NCBI GenBank assembly: GCA_964244725.1
Contig: CAXTJQ010000002.1
Span: 391,477 to 455,476, forward strand
DNA from: Kumtagia sp964244725
GTDB lineage: Bacteria > Pseudomonadota > Alphaproteobacteria > Rhizobiales > Rhizobiaceae
Length of the DNA: 64,000 nucleotides
Direction of reading: 5' to 3'
Below are positions 7,694 to 17,445 of this stretch, piece by piece. The number at the start of each line of letters is the position of its first letter. Position 1 is the stretch's first letter. A program made the translations under genes and the position numbers. Under the pieces are notes generated by a model, which was not told where the DNA came from, made no database searches, and saw only the letters and a program-made list of their open reading frames with translations.

Positions 7694-10174
7694 ATGGGTA
7701 TCGAAGGCATCGGCGCGCGGGTTCTGCGCAAGGAAGACAAGCGCTTCATCACCGGGGCGGGACGCTATGTCGACGACATGGTCGTGCCCTTCATGAAACA
7801 CGCCTTCTTCGTCCGCAGCCCGCATGCGCACGCCAGGATCACCGGCATGGATTTGGCGGCCGCCAAGGCGATGCCCGGCGTGATCGGGGTGCTCACCGGC
7901 AAGGAACTGAAGGCCGACGGCATCGGCAATCTGATCTGCGGCTGGATGATCCATTCGAAAGACGGGACGCCGATGAAGATGGGCGCCTGGTCGCCGCTGG
8001 CGTTCGACGTGGTGCGCTATGTCGGCGACGCGGTGGTCATCGTCGTGGCCGAGACCAAAGGCCAGGCGCGAGACGCGGCCGAAAAGGTCGAGATCGGCTA
8101 CGAGGAATTGCCGGCGATCACGGACGCATCGCAGGCGATCAAGTCCGGTGCGCCGCAAATCCATCCCGAATCCGACGACAACGTCATCTTCGACTGGGGC
8201 CTGGGCGACGCCGCCGCCACGGATGCGGCGCTGGCGTCCGCCGCGCACGTCACGACGATGCAGATCGTCAACAATCGTTTGGTCCCGAACGCCATGGAGC
8301 CGCGCGCCGCGCTCGGCGTCTACGACAAGGCGGAAGACCACTACACCTGCTGGACGACTTCCCAGAATCCGCATGTCGCCAGGCTTGTCATGAGCGCGTT
8401 CTACAATGTCGCGCCGGAAAACAAGCTCAGGGTCATCGCGCCCGATGTCGGGGGCGGGTTCGGCTCGAAGATCTATATCTATCCCGAGGAGATCGTCTGC
8501 CTTTGGGCGGCCAAGAAGACCGGCGTGCCGGTCAAATGGGTCGCCGACCGCACCGAGAGCTTCCTGACCGACGCACACGGGCGCGACCATCACACGACGG
8601 TCAAGATGGGGTTCGACGCCGATCACAGGATCGTCGGCCTCAAGGTCGACACGATCGCCAATCTCGGCGCCTACATGTCGCTCTTCTCCTCGGCGACGCC
8701 GACCTACCTCTACGCGACGCTGCTGTCGGGGCAGTACGATATTCCGGCGATCTATGGAAACGTGCGCGCGGTCTACACCAACACCGCGCCCGTCGACGCC
8801 TATCGCGGGGCGGGCCGGCCGGAAGCGACCTATGTGCTGGAGCGCACCATGGAGACGGCGGCGCGGGAACTTGGCGTCAGCCCGGCCGAACTGCGCCGCA
8901 GAAATTTCGTCAAGACCTTCCCGCATCAGACGCCTGTCATCATGTGCTACGACGCGGGCGATTTCGAAGCGTCGATCTCGGCGGCTCTCGCTGCGTCCGA
9001 CTATGACGGTTTTTCCGCTCGCAGGGTCGAGGCCAAGGGGCGTGGAAAACTGCGCGGCATCGGCATGAGCTGCTACATCGAGGCTTGCGGCATCGCGCCG
9101 TCGGCGGCCGTAGGATCGCTCGGCGCGGGCGTCGGACTATGGGAATCGGCCGAGGTGCGGGTCAACGCGGTCGGCACGATCGAGGTGCTCACCGGCTCCC
9201 ACAGCCATGGGCAGGGCCACGAGACGACCTTCGCGCAGATCGTCAATTCGCGCTTCGGCGTGCCGATCGACAGTGTTTCGATCGTCCATGGCGACACCGA
9301 CAAGGTGCAGATGGGCATGGGAACCTACGGATCGCGCTCCGGCGCCGTCGGCATGTCGGCGATCGTCAAGGCGCTCGACAAGGTCGAGGCCAAGGCCAAG
9401 AAGATCGCCGCGCATCTGATGGAGGCCGACGAGGGCGACATCGTCATCGAGAACGGCGAATTGAAGGTCGCCGGCACCGACAAGACGGTGCCCTGGTTCC
9501 AGCTCGCGCTCGCCGCCTATACCGGCCACAATTTGCCCTCCGGCATGGAGCCCGGACTGAAGGAGACCGCGTTCTACGATCCGTCGAATTTCACCTTCCC
9601 CGCCGGCTGCTACATTTGCGAGGTCGAGATCGATCCCGATACGGGGCGCACGACGATCGTGCAGTTCGTCGCCGCCGACGATTTCGGCAATATCATGAAC
9701 CCGATGATCGTCGAGGGCCAGGTCCACGGCGGGGTCGCGCAGGGCATCGGCCAGGCGCTGCTGGAAGGCGCGTATTATGACGAAGACAGCGGCCAGCTGC
9801 TGACGGCGAGCTACATGGATTACACCATGCCGCGCGCCGACGATCTGCCGTCGTTCCAGATTTCGACCTCGGTCACGCCGTGTCCGAGCAATCCGCTCGG
9901 CATCAAGGGCTGCGGCGAGGCGGGTGCGATCGGATCGCCGCCGGCCGTCATGAACGCCATCACCGACGCGATCGGCAACAACGACCTGACCATGCCGGCG
10001 ACGCCGCAGAAGGTGTGGGCGGCCATCCATCGAACGAATGGCCATGGGTCGCCGGCAACCGACAGCGGCCAGACCGAGGCCGCCAAACACGGCGCGGGGG
10101 GGTCCGGTACCGGCCAGCCGGGTCATGCTGGCGTCGGCGGGGATGGCGGTCGGAGCTGGGCAACGAAGAACTGA
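7694..10174 (+). CDS. coxL: Form II CO-dehydrogenase-like large subunit CoxL (molybdenum hydroxylase)
   Basis: This 826-residue catalytic subunit binds the molybdenum pyranopterin cofactor. The active-site loop at residues 369-375 reads AYRGAGR, the form II signature, not the AYXCSFR loop of true CO-oxidising form I enzymes. The order S-L-M also matches form II clusters. Its substrate is therefore uncertain; other aldehydes or N-heterocycles are possible. Other family motifs are visible: PDVGGGFGSK and GCGEAGAIGSPPAV. GGAGG precedes the ATG. After KVWAAIHR the protein continues about 45 residues in a Gly/Thr/Ser-rich tail. No coxD/E/F/G maturation genes are adjacent. Confidence 0.93.
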   Translation: MGIEGIGARVLRKEDKRFITGAGRYVDDMVVPFMKHAFFVRSPHAHARITGMDLAAAKAMPGVIGVLTGKELKADGIGNLICGWMIHSKDGTPMKMGAWSPLAFDVVRYVGDAVVIVVAETKGQARDAAEKVEIGYEELPAITDASQAIKSGAPQIHPESDDNVIFDWGLGDAAATDAALASAAHVTTMQIVNNRLVPNAMEPRAALGVYDKAEDHYTCWTTSQNPHVARLVMSAFYNVAPENKLRVIAPDVGGGFGSKIYIYPEEIVCLWAAKKTGVPVKWVADRTESFLTDAHGRDHHTTVKMGFDADHRIVGLKVDTIANLGAYMSLFSSATPTYLYATLLSGQYDIPAIYGNVRAVYTNTAPVDAYRGAGRPEATYVLERTMETAARELGVSPAELRRRNFVKTFPHQTPVIMCYDAGDFEASISAALAASDYDGFSARRVEAKGRGKLRGIGMSCYIEACGIAPSAAVGSLGAGVGLWESAEVRVNAVGTIEVLTGSHSHGQGHETTFAQIVNSRFGVPIDSVSIVHGDTDKVQMGMGTYGSRSGAVGMSAIVKALDKVEAKAKKIAAHLMEADEGDIVIENGELKVAGTDKTVPWFQLALAAYTGHNLPSGMEPGLKETAFYDPSNFTFPAGCYICEVEIDPDTGRTTIVQFVAADDFGNIMNPMIVEGQVHGGVAQGIGQALLEGAYYDEDSGQLLTASYMDYTMPRADDLPSFQISTSVTPCPSNPLGIKGCGEAGAIGSPPAVMNAITDAIGNNDLTMPATPQKVWAAIHRTNGHGSPATDSGQTEAAKHGAGGSGTGQPGHAGVGGDGGRSWATKN

Positions 10175-10195
10175 ACGTGCAGGGAGATCGATCCG

Positions 10196-10993
10196 ATGTA
10201 TTCCGTGAACTACCACCGCGCCGATTCGCTCTCGCAAGCCGCCGAACTCGCCAAATCCGGCGAGGCGAAATATCTTTCGGGGGGCATGACGCTGATCCCG
10301 GCTATGAAAACGCGGCTTGCCGCTCCGTCAGATCTCGTGGACATTTCGCGGATCGCGGAATTGAAGGGCATCACGATCGCGGGCGATAGCGTGTCGATCG
10401 GAGCGATGACGACGCATTTCGAAATCGCCAATGACGCGGCGCTGAAGTCCGCCTGTCCGGCGCTCTCCCATCTGGCTGGCCACATCGGCGATCCTGCGGT
10501 GCGATACAAGGGTACGATCGGCGGGTCGATCACCAACAACGATCCCGCCGCCGATTATCCGGCCGCGATGATCGCGCTCGGCGCGACGATCAAAACCGAC
10601 CGACGCGAGCTTCCCGTTGCGGATTTCTTCACCGGCCTGTTCGAGACAGCGTTGGAAGACGGCGAGATCGTGACGGGCGTATCCTTCACCATTCCGGAAA
10701 AATCCGGCTACGAGAAGTTTCGCAATCCCGCCTCGCGTTACGCGATGACCGGGGTGTTCGTGGCCAGCGGCAAGGACGGCGTGCGCGTCGCTGTCACCGG
10801 GGCAGGCGACAATGGCGTGTTCCGTTCGCCGGAGATCGAGTCCGCTCTGTCCACTAACTTCGCGCCGTCGGCGCTCCAAGGCGTCAGCGTGCCTTCCGGG
10901 TCGCTGATGGGCGATCTTCACGCCTCGCCCGAATACCGCGCCAACCTCGTGGTCGTCATGGCCAAGCGCGCGGTCGCCGCCGCGCTCGCCTGA
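10196..10993 (+). CDS. coxM: CO-dehydrogenase-like medium subunit, FAD-binding CoxM
   Basis: The 265-residue FAD subunit completes the S-L-M trio, starting 21 bases after coxL. The two FAD-binding loops of this family are recognisable as LSGGMTLIPAMK near residue 30 and TIGGSITNNDPAADYPA near residues 107-123. It takes electrons from CoxS and passes them to an acceptor. The subunit is slightly shorter than typical CoxM (about 270-290 residues) but both FAD loops are intact. Confidence 0.94.
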   Translation: MYSVNYHRADSLSQAAELAKSGEAKYLSGGMTLIPAMKTRLAAPSDLVDISRIAELKGITIAGDSVSIGAMTTHFEIANDAALKSACPALSHLAGHIGDPAVRYKGTIGGSITNNDPAADYPAAMIALGATIKTDRRELPVADFFTGLFETALEDGEIVTGVSFTIPEKSGYEKFRNPASRYAMTGVFVASGKDGVRVAVTGAGDNGVFRSPEIESALSTNFAPSALQGVSVPSGSLMGDLHASPEYRANLVVVMAKRAVAAALA

Positions 10994-10997
10994 GACT

Positions 10998-11762
10998 TCA
11001 GTCCGCCGCGGCGGCGGCGATGGTCGCCGCGACGGCGGCCGCGTCGGTCAGCGTGTTGCGGTATTCGCGGTCGTGGTCAGAGCCGCCCATGCCGACATGC
11101 GGATTGCGGTAGAGCATTGCGCTCGGCACTTCGCTCAGGGCCGCGAAATGCATTTCCCGGACCCCCGTCTTGTCGCGGACGGCGGCGATGTTGCCGGCAT
11201 CGAGCCCGCCGCAGGCCATCACGATGATCCGCCCGGCCGCCTGCTTGACAAGGGCGGCGATCAGGTCCGCGCCCTCGACGCCGGTATCGTGCTGCCCGCT
11301 TGTCAGGACGCGTCCCACGCCGCAGCGGATCACAGCCTCGAGAGCCTCTTGCGGGTCACGGGTCATGTCGAAGGCGCGATGGCATGTGACTGCCAGGCGA
11401 CCGGCGCGGCGAACGAATTCGCTCATCCGCAATTCATCGATGGCGCCGTTCGCCGTCAGGCACCCGACGACAAAACCGGCTACCCCCAACTCGCGCAGTT
11501 CAAGCGCATCGTCGAGCATCGAGCGGTATTCGAGCGCGCTATAGAGGAAGTCGCCCCCGCGTGGACGAAGGATGACGTGGAATGGAATCCGCGCCACGCC
11601 CAATGCCGCGCGGATCGTGCCGTGGCTGGGGGTCAGGCCGCCCTCGATCAGCGATGCGCAAAGCTCGACCCGGTCGGCGCCGCCCCGCTGGGCGGCGACC
11701 AGCCCGTCGATTCCCTCGACGCAGACTTCGATCAGGGGCCGTGACGACGATTGCGATGTCAT
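10998..11762 (-). CDS. cutC: CutC family protein
   Basis: This 254-residue TIM-barrel protein is a CutC homologue: it has IEVCVEGIDGLVAAQRGGADRVELC at the N-terminus and the family motifs VHVILRPRGGDF-like and TCHRAFDM. CutC was named for copper homeostasis, but that role is disputed and many bacterial members sit in sugar catabolic clusters. Here it stands divergent from a class II aldolase and near dhaK-dhaL, which favours a metabolic role. It converges closely (4 bases) with coxM. Confidence 0.9.
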   Translation of the reverse strand: MTSQSSSRPLIEVCVEGIDGLVAAQRGGADRVELCASLIEGGLTPSHGTIRAALGVARIPFHVILRPRGGDFLYSALEYRSMLDDALELRELGVAGFVVGCLTANGAIDELRMSEFVRRAGRLAVTCHRAFDMTRDPQEALEAVIRCGVGRVLTSGQHDTGVEGADLIAALVKQAAGRIIVMACGGLDAGNIAAVRDKTGVREMHFAALSEVPSAMLYRNPHVGMGGSDHDREYRNTLTDAAAVAATIAAAAAD

Positions 11763-11878
11763 GATGGGGAGCCCCTGCTGGATCGGTCACAATCATGTCC
11801 TCGTAGCGTCATGCCTTGGTCGAGTCGATATTTCGATGCCATAAGCCGCCGACGAGTGTTCGACTTAGCGAGGATCGA

Positions 11879-12952
11879 GTGCGCCAAAGAACCGAAGTGA
11901 CAAGGGAATTGAACGCCTTCCAGACGCTGCGGGATCTTTCCGCGCGCGTCGGCGCCGATCCGCTGCTGGTGCAGGGAGCCGGCGGCAACACCTCGATCAA
12001 GCAGGACAAGACCCTCTGGATCAAGGCTTCCGGCACATGGCTGATGAACGCCTTGCGCCACGATGTCTTCGTACCGGTCGACTTGCCGCGTCTGCTTGCC
12101 GCGTTGGCCAACCACGATCCGGCCGCCGTGAATGCGTTGGCGTTCGTCCGCGAGGAGTTGAATCCCACGCGCTTGCGCCCTTCGATCGAGACCACCGTCC
12201 ACGCGCTTATGCCGCAGCGCGTGGTTGTGCATGTCCATTGCGTGGAGACGATCGCGCTGGCCGTTCGAGCCGACGCCGATCAGGCCGTCGCCTCGCGCTT
12301 GGGCGGCATCGACTGGGTTATCGTGCCTTATTGCCAGCCGGGTCTGCCGCTCGCGAGGTCGATCGCCGCGCGCCGCGGGCGCAAGACGGACGTTCTGGTC
12401 CTCGGAAATCACGGCCTGGTGGTTGCGGCCGAGACCGTCGCCGAGGCCGAGGCGCTGCTGGGCCGCGTTCGAAAGCTTTTGGCGGCCACGCCGCGAACAG
12501 CGCCGGCCTGTGACGCCTCAGCGCTGGCCGGTTTGGCGGCAGACAGCGGATACCGGCTTCCGGCCAGCGCCGAGGCTCACGCCGCCGCGACCGATCCGGC
12601 GAGTTGCCGCATCGCCGCCGCCGGAACGCTCTACCCCGATCATCTCGTCTTCCTGGGCAAGGGTTCCGTCGTCGCCCGACCCGGCGAGAGCGCGGCGGAC
12701 ATCGCTCGGGAGGCGAAGGCGAATGGCCGGTCGCCGCCCATGGAAATCCTGTTTCCCGGCAAGGGCGTTCTGCTGTGGCATGAGGCGAACGCCGGAGCCG
12801 AGGCGATGGCGCGCTGCCTCGCCGACGTGACGGCGCGCATCGATCCGGATGCGCCGCTACGATTCCTGACGGATGAGGAAGCCAATTCGATCGTGAACTG
12901 GGATGCGGAAAAATACCGCCAGGAGCTTACGCGCAGGATGACCGCGCCGTGA
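11879..12952 (+). CDS. Class II aldolase/adducin family protein
   Basis: The 357-residue protein belongs to the zinc-dependent class II aldolase/adducin family. Features seen are the GAGGNTS motif near residue 32, the metal-binding VHVHCVET histidines and the LGNHGLVV motif. It is longer than single-domain fuculose aldolases and resembles the sugar-acid/erythronate-type members. Start choice is uncertain: GTG 11879 has AGGA at 4 bases, GTG 11897 is an alternative. It converges with dhaL and, with dhaK, suggests cleavage or formation of a triose or tetrulose phosphate. Confidence 0.85.
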   Translation: MRQRTEVTRELNAFQTLRDLSARVGADPLLVQGAGGNTSIKQDKTLWIKASGTWLMNALRHDVFVPVDLPRLLAALANHDPAAVNALAFVREELNPTRLRPSIETTVHALMPQRVVVHVHCVETIALAVRADADQAVASRLGGIDWVIVPYCQPGLPLARSIAARRGRKTDVLVLGNHGLVVAAETVAEAEALLGRVRKLLAATPRTAPACDASALAGLAADSGYRLPASAEAHAAATDPASCRIAAAGTLYPDHLVFLGKGSVVARPGESAADIAREAKANGRSPPMEILFPGKGVLLWHEANAGAEAMARCLADVTARIDPDAPLRFLTDEEANSIVNWDAEKYRQELTRRMTAP

Positions 12953-12980
12953 GCGTGAACGGTCGGACGCTCCGCGGCCT

Positions 12981-13619
12981 TCAGGTCAAGGCCTTGCGCA
13001 TGGCCTCGATCACCACGACGGCAGATGCCGCGCCGGGGTCCATGTGGCCCAAGGAGCGTTCGCCCAGGCGCTCGGCTCGGCCCTTCGATGCGATCATCGC
13101 CTTGGTCGATTCGGCGCCGGCTTTCGCCGCGGTCATCGCCGCTTCCAGCGAGGCGGCGATCTCATCGCCGTTTTCATGCGATCCGGCTGCCGCACGTGCT
13201 GCCGGAACCCAGGCGTCGACCATGGTCTTCTCGCCGATCTCGGCCTTGCCGCGATCTTGGATCCCCTTGGCCATCGCCTGGAACGCGGCGATGAAATCGG
13301 CTTCCGCGAGCGAGGCCTTGCCCTTGACCGATGCGCCGGCGCGCATGAAGGCGGTCGCGTAAAGCGGACCGGACGAGGCGCCCACCGCGTTCAGGAACGA
13401 TTTTGCCGCCGTGTTGAAGATAGCTGCCGGATCGGCTGTCGTGGCGTCCACGACCGCGACTGCATCGCGCGCGGCGCCGAAGCCGAGCGACATCGCGATG
13501 CCATGGTCGGCGTCGCCGATGACGCCGTCGAGCGCGCAGAGACGATCCTTTTCGGCGTCGATCGCGTCGGCGATGGCCCCGAACATCGCGACAAGGCGGG
13601 CGGAGGTGATTTCGGTCAT
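12981..13619 (-). CDS. dhaL: Dihydroxyacetone kinase subunit DhaL
   Basis: DhaL is the ADP/ATP-binding all-helical subunit that phosphorylates substrate held by DhaK. The 212-residue protein has the Mg-nucleotide motif DGVIGDADHG with its aspartates, the NAVGASSGPLYATAF loop and the C-terminal GHMDPGAAS signature. It begins 7 bases after the dhaK stop, and the GAGGA ribosome-binding site overlaps that stop, so the two are translationally coupled. No dhaM (PTS) gene is present in the window. Erythrulose kinase is an alternative substrate specificity. Confidence 0.93.
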   Translation of the reverse strand: MTEITSARLVAMFGAIADAIDAEKDRLCALDGVIGDADHGIAMSLGFGAARDAVAVVDATTADPAAIFNTAAKSFLNAVGASSGPLYATAFMRAGASVKGKASLAEADFIAAFQAMAKGIQDRGKAEIGEKTMVDAWVPAARAAAGSHENGDEIAASLEAAMTAAKAGAESTKAMIASKGRAERLGERSLGHMDPGAASAVVVIEAMRKALT

Positions 13620-13626
13620 CGGGTCC

Positions 13627-14625
13627 TCAGCCGGCGCGGAACATCGCACAGTCGCACGAATGCTCCAGCATTGCCTGCAACTCGCCGTCGAGCCGATGCA
13701 GCGTCACCGACGCTCCGGCCATCTCGAGCGACGTGCAATAGTTGCCGACCCATGTCGCGTGGATGAAAATGCCGAGTTCGTCGAGCCGCTGTTTGACCCG
13801 TCTGTTCATGATGTAGAGTTCCATCAAGGGCGTCGAGCCGAGCGAGTTGACCAGCACCGCGACCCGGTCGCCCCGCGACGGCGCCATCTCGACGAGCATC
13901 CGGTCGAGCATCTCGTCGACGACGGCGTCGGCCGGCTTCAGGGCGACGCGCGCGACCCCCGGTTCTCCGTGAATGCCCATGCCGATTTCCATTTCGGCCG
14001 CACCGATCTCGAAGTTCGGCCGGCGCGTCTGGGGCAGGGAGCAGGGCGACAGGGCCACGCCCATCGTGAAGGTCTGGCCGTTGGCCTTGCGCGCGATGCG
14101 CTCGCATTCGTCGAGCGGCTTCATCATGTCGGCCGCCGCGCCGCCGGCCTTGAAGGTGAAGAAATTGCCCGCCACCCCGCGTCGCTTCTCCTTGGTCGAG
14201 GTCGCCACGTCGTCGGTCGTCAGGACGGTGCGGCACTCGATGTCGTCCATCGCGGCCATTTCCACCGCCATGTCGAAATTCATCACGTCGCCCGCATAGT
14301 TGCCATACTGCACCAGGACGCCCGCGCCGCCGTCGACCGCCTTGATGCATTCGAGGATCGGATCGGGCGGCGGCGAGGCGAAGACGTTGCCCACCGCGCA
14401 TCCGTCCGCCAGACCGCGCCCGACAAAGCCGAGGAAGGTGGGTTCGTGTCCCGACCCGCCGCCGACGACCAGCCCGACCTTGCCCTGGCGCGGCCCGTCC
14501 TTCGCAACGATGGACCGCGGACTGCCCGGCACGGCTTTCAGGTGCCTGGAATGCGCCGCGAGGATGCCCTCCAGCATCTCGTCGACGGCGCGGTTGCCGT
14601 CGTTGATCAGCTTCTTTGTTTGCAA
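13627..14625 (-). CDS. dhaK: Dihydroxyacetone kinase subunit DhaK
   Basis: DhaK binds dihydroxyacetone (or related ketoses) covalently through a histidine. The 332-residue protein shows VGGGSGHEP at residues 54-62, GNYAGD at 108-113 and the substrate His219 in MGIHGEPG. I chose a TTG start at 14625 because GGGAGGA stands 6 bases upstream and the protein then has normal family length; an in-frame ATG at 14769 would add a poorly conserved extension. It is the promoter-proximal gene of dhaK-dhaL, divergent from the DAHP synthase. Confidence 0.93.
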   Translation of the reverse strand: MQTKKLINDGNRAVDEMLEGILAAHSRHLKAVPGSPRSIVAKDGPRQGKVGLVVGGGSGHEPTFLGFVGRGLADGCAVGNVFASPPPDPILECIKAVDGGAGVLVQYGNYAGDVMNFDMAVEMAAMDDIECRTVLTTDDVATSTKEKRRGVAGNFFTFKAGGAAADMMKPLDECERIARKANGQTFTMGVALSPCSLPQTRRPNFEIGAAEMEIGMGIHGEPGVARVALKPADAVVDEMLDRMLVEMAPSRGDRVAVLVNSLGSTPLMELYIMNRRVKQRLDELGIFIHATWVGNYCTSLEMAGASVTLHRLDGELQAMLEHSCDCAMFRAG

Positions 14626-14821
14626 GGCCGTCCTCCCGAACGCGAGCTGCCCGGATTTTACGCGGATGGGCCGCGATTGCCACCCCGCGGAGGACCAAAT
14701 CGCGAACCGGCAGCCGCTGTGGGGTGGATCAGGTGCGATGGTTCCTGTATAGAGCCGCGTTCCTTGCAAGCGCGTTGCGCGGGGGCCGGATGGCGCCCGT
14801 CACGATGGTCGGATCGAGACA

Positions 14822-16195
14822 ATGACGAAATGGACCCCGAATTCCTGGAGAGCCAAGCCGATCCAGCAGGCGCCGTTCTATCCGGACGCGGCGGCGCTCG
14901 CCGAAACGGAGGCGCGGCTCGCAACGTTCCCGCCGCTGGTTTTTGCAGGCGAGGCGCGCAAACTGCAAAAGCAGCTCGCGGCCGTCGCTGCCGGTGACGC
15001 GTTTCTCCTTCAGGGCGGCGACTGCGCCGAAAGCTTCGCCGAGCATGGCGCGGACAATATTCGTGATTTCTTCCGTGTGTTCCTGCAGATGTCCGTGGTG
15101 CTGACCTTCGCCGGCGCTCAGCCGGTCGTAAAGGTCGGGCGCGTCGCCGGTCAGTTCGCCAAGCCGCGCTCGTCGGACAATGAGAGCAAGGGCGGCCTGA
15201 CGCTGCCCGCGTATCGTGGCGACATCATCAACGGGATCGAGTTCGACGAGAAGTCGCGCGTTCCCGATCCGGCGCGCCAGGAGATGGCCTACCGCCAGTC
15301 GGCGGCGACGCTCAACCTGCTGCGCGCCTTCGCGCAAGGCGGCTACGCGAGTCTCGAGAACGTGCATCGCTGGATGCTCGGCTTCGTCTCCGACAGTCCG
15401 CAGGGCGAAAAGTACGAGTCGCTCGCCAACCGCATCACCGAGACGATGGATTTCATGGCGGCGGTCGGCATAACGTCGGAGACGAACCACGCGTTGCGCG
15501 AGACCGATTTCTACACCAGCCACGAGGCGCTGCTTCTCGGCTACGAGCAGGCCCTGACGCGGGTCGACTCGACTTCTGGCGACTGGTACGCCACGTCCGG
15601 CCATATGATCTGGGTCGGCGACCGCACGCGGCAGCCCGACCACGCCCACGTCGAATATTGCCGCGGCATCAAAAATCCTCTTGGCCTGAAATGCGGGCCG
15701 TCGCTCACGGGCGATGGCCTGCTGCAGCTGATCGACATGCTCAACCCGGAGAACGAAGCGGGCCGCCTCACGCTGATCGCGCGATTTGGCGCCGACAAGG
15801 TGGGCGACCACCTGCCGAGGCTCGTCCGCTCGGTCGAGAAGGAGGGCCGCAAGGTCGCCTGGTCCTGCGACCCCATGCACGGCAACACGATCACGGCGGC
15901 GGGCTATAAAACCAGGCCGTTCGACCGGATTTTACGAGAAGTGCAGAGTTTCTTCGAGGTGCATCGCGCCGAGGGCACGCATCCCGGCGGCATTCACATC
16001 GAAATGACGGGCAACAACGTCACCGAATGCACCGGCGGAGCGCGCGCCATCCGCGACGAGGATCTGCAGGACCGCTACCACACGCATTGCGACCCGCGTC
16101 TTAATGCGGATCAGGCGATCGAACTGGCGTTCCTAGTGTCGGATCTGCTCAAGAAGAAGGCGGCCGCGCCGGCCCGCAAGGCTGCGGTCGCCTGA
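14822..16195 (+). CDS. Class II 3-deoxy-7-phosphoheptulonate (DAHP) synthase
   Basis: This 457-residue enzyme makes DAHP from phosphoenolpyruvate and erythrose 4-phosphate, the first step to aromatic amino acids. It is the plant-like class II type: it starts with WTPNSWRAKPIQQ, and has the metal-ligand Cys in QGGDCAESF, the SGHMIWVGDRTRQ segment and LKCGPS. The C-terminal Lys/Ala-rich tail is not conserved. It is probably monocistronic and ends at a hairpin shared with the convergent GGDEF gene. Confidence 0.96.
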   Translation: MTKWTPNSWRAKPIQQAPFYPDAAALAETEARLATFPPLVFAGEARKLQKQLAAVAAGDAFLLQGGDCAESFAEHGADNIRDFFRVFLQMSVVLTFAGAQPVVKVGRVAGQFAKPRSSDNESKGGLTLPAYRGDIINGIEFDEKSRVPDPARQEMAYRQSAATLNLLRAFAQGGYASLENVHRWMLGFVSDSPQGEKYESLANRITETMDFMAAVGITSETNHALRETDFYTSHEALLLGYEQALTRVDSTSGDWYATSGHMIWVGDRTRQPDHAHVEYCRGIKNPLGLKCGPSLTGDGLLQLIDMLNPENEAGRLTLIARFGADKVGDHLPRLVRSVEKEGRKVAWSCDPMHGNTITAAGYKTRPFDRILREVQSFFEVHRAEGTHPGGIHIEMTGNNVTECTGGARAIRDEDLQDRYHTHCDPRLNADQAIELAFLVSDLLKKKAAAPARKAAVA

Positions 16196-16202
16196 GAACG
16201 AC

Positions 16203-16236
16203 CGGCGGCGAAACATTGCCGCCGCCGTCAGTCTTT
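16203..16236. terminator. Hairpin with T-rich tail between DAHP synthase and GGDEF gene
   Basis: CGGCGGC (16203-16209) pairs perfectly with GCCGCCG (16218-16224) across an 8-base loop, and a pyrimidine-rich stretch with several T runs follows on the plus strand. It lies 8 bases after the DAHP synthase stop and overlaps the last codons of the convergent gene. A Rho-independent terminator for the plus strand is likely. Confidence 0.55.
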
Positions 16237-17301
16237 CTTGTAGAGCATCCAACTCTTCATCGGCCGGTCTTGCACGTCCGAGAATTTGGTGACGCGGTCG
16301 CGTCCCGTGATCTTGGAGCGGTAGAGCGCGCGATCGGCCTTCGAGTACAGTTCCTCAGGGCTGTCCGCCTCGGACGCCATGCAGATGCCGAGCGAGATGG
16401 TCACGGGACCGTAGTTGGACCCGGTTGGCGACAGGATCGGCGTCTGGCCGATCAGCGCGCGGAGCCGGTCCGCCAGTTCGAATGTCGCCTGTTCGCTGGC
16501 GCCTTCGATGATCAGGGCGAATTCCTCGCCGCCGGTGCGAGCGACGAACATGTCGCCGATGATATTCTTGCGCAGAATTTCGGCGACGATCTGGATGATC
16601 TTGTCGCCCACCGGATGCCCGTAACGATCGTTGATTTCCTTGAAGCGATCGATGTCGGCCAGGATCAAGGCGCTGAACATGATGCCCTTGTTGTTGTTGT
16701 AGATCGCCGCGATCTGCTTGTCGAAGGCACGCCGGTTCCAGATGTGCGTCAGTGGATCGGTATCGGCCAGAATCTTGTATTCCTCGAGCGCCGTCTTCAC
16801 GCTTTCGAGTTCGGCGGATTTGTCACGCAGCGTGGAGGCGACCTGCTTGCCATGCTCGATCGTAGAGCTTGTCGCATTCGACATGACGCCGACGATCTTC
16901 TGAAGTAGCTCCGTGCTGACGGTGTGGCGAAGGCGAAGCCCCTCGGAGGTCTGGTTCAAAATCTCGCCGTATTTCTCGACATGCGTCCGCTCGTTGCGCA
17001 GGATGCGCGCCAGGTCGTCGAACTCCCTGGCCAGGGTTTCGCGGGCGGTTTCGACAATGGCGTGCTCGTGATTCTGCGCGAAATATTTGCGACCGATCTT
17101 GTCGAGTTCTTCCTGCGTCGGACGATTGCTGAGCGACACCACTTCCAGGCTGAGGTTGTGATTTGATCCCGTCAGAGCCTCGTAGAAGATCTCATAGTTG
17201 CGCGGCAACCCCATCACGCCCATCTGCCGCATCGTCATAACGACGCTCGTTGCCATGTCGGTCGTCGCTTTTTCCACGACTGGAACTGCCGCCGGCTGCA
17301 T
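16228..17301 (-). CDS. GGDEF domain protein (probable diguanylate cyclase)
   Basis: The 357-residue cytoplasmic protein has an N-terminal helical region (about 1-170, with MRQMGVMGLPRNYEIFYEAL) and a C-terminal GGDEF domain (about 175-340). The active motif is GGEEF at 257-261, competent for cyclic di-GMP synthesis, and the DTDPLTHIWNRRAFD start of the domain is intact. The usual inhibitory RxxD site upstream of GGEEF is absent, so product inhibition through that site is not expected. No transmembrane segment or PAS domain is seen. The N-terminal region resembles other rhizobial GGDEF proteins. A CtrA-like site lies about 145 bases upstream. Confidence 0.9.
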   Translation of the reverse strand: MQPAAVPVVEKATTDMATSVVMTMRQMGVMGLPRNYEIFYEALTGSNHNLSLEVVSLSNRPTQEELDKIGRKYFAQNHEHAIVETARETLAREFDDLARILRNERTHVEKYGEILNQTSEGLRLRHTVSTELLQKIVGVMSNATSSTIEHGKQVASTLRDKSAELESVKTALEEYKILADTDPLTHIWNRRAFDKQIAAIYNNNKGIMFSALILADIDRFKEINDRYGHPVGDKIIQIVAEILRKNIIGDMFVARTGGEEFALIIEGASEQATFELADRLRALIGQTPILSPTGSNYGPVTISLGICMASEADSPEELYSKADRALYRSKITGRDRVTKFSDVQDRPMKSWMLYKKD

Positions 17302-17445
17302 CGATCACCCCAAACAACCCCGAGCTGTCATGTCCGGCTCGGTCTGTCGAACCGGCGAGGGCCGGTCGAGGGGCTAGTGTCATGCTGTTCCGAGACACGC
17401 GACCCCCGCCCGCGTCTTCGTCCCCAACGTTTTATAGAACTCTTG

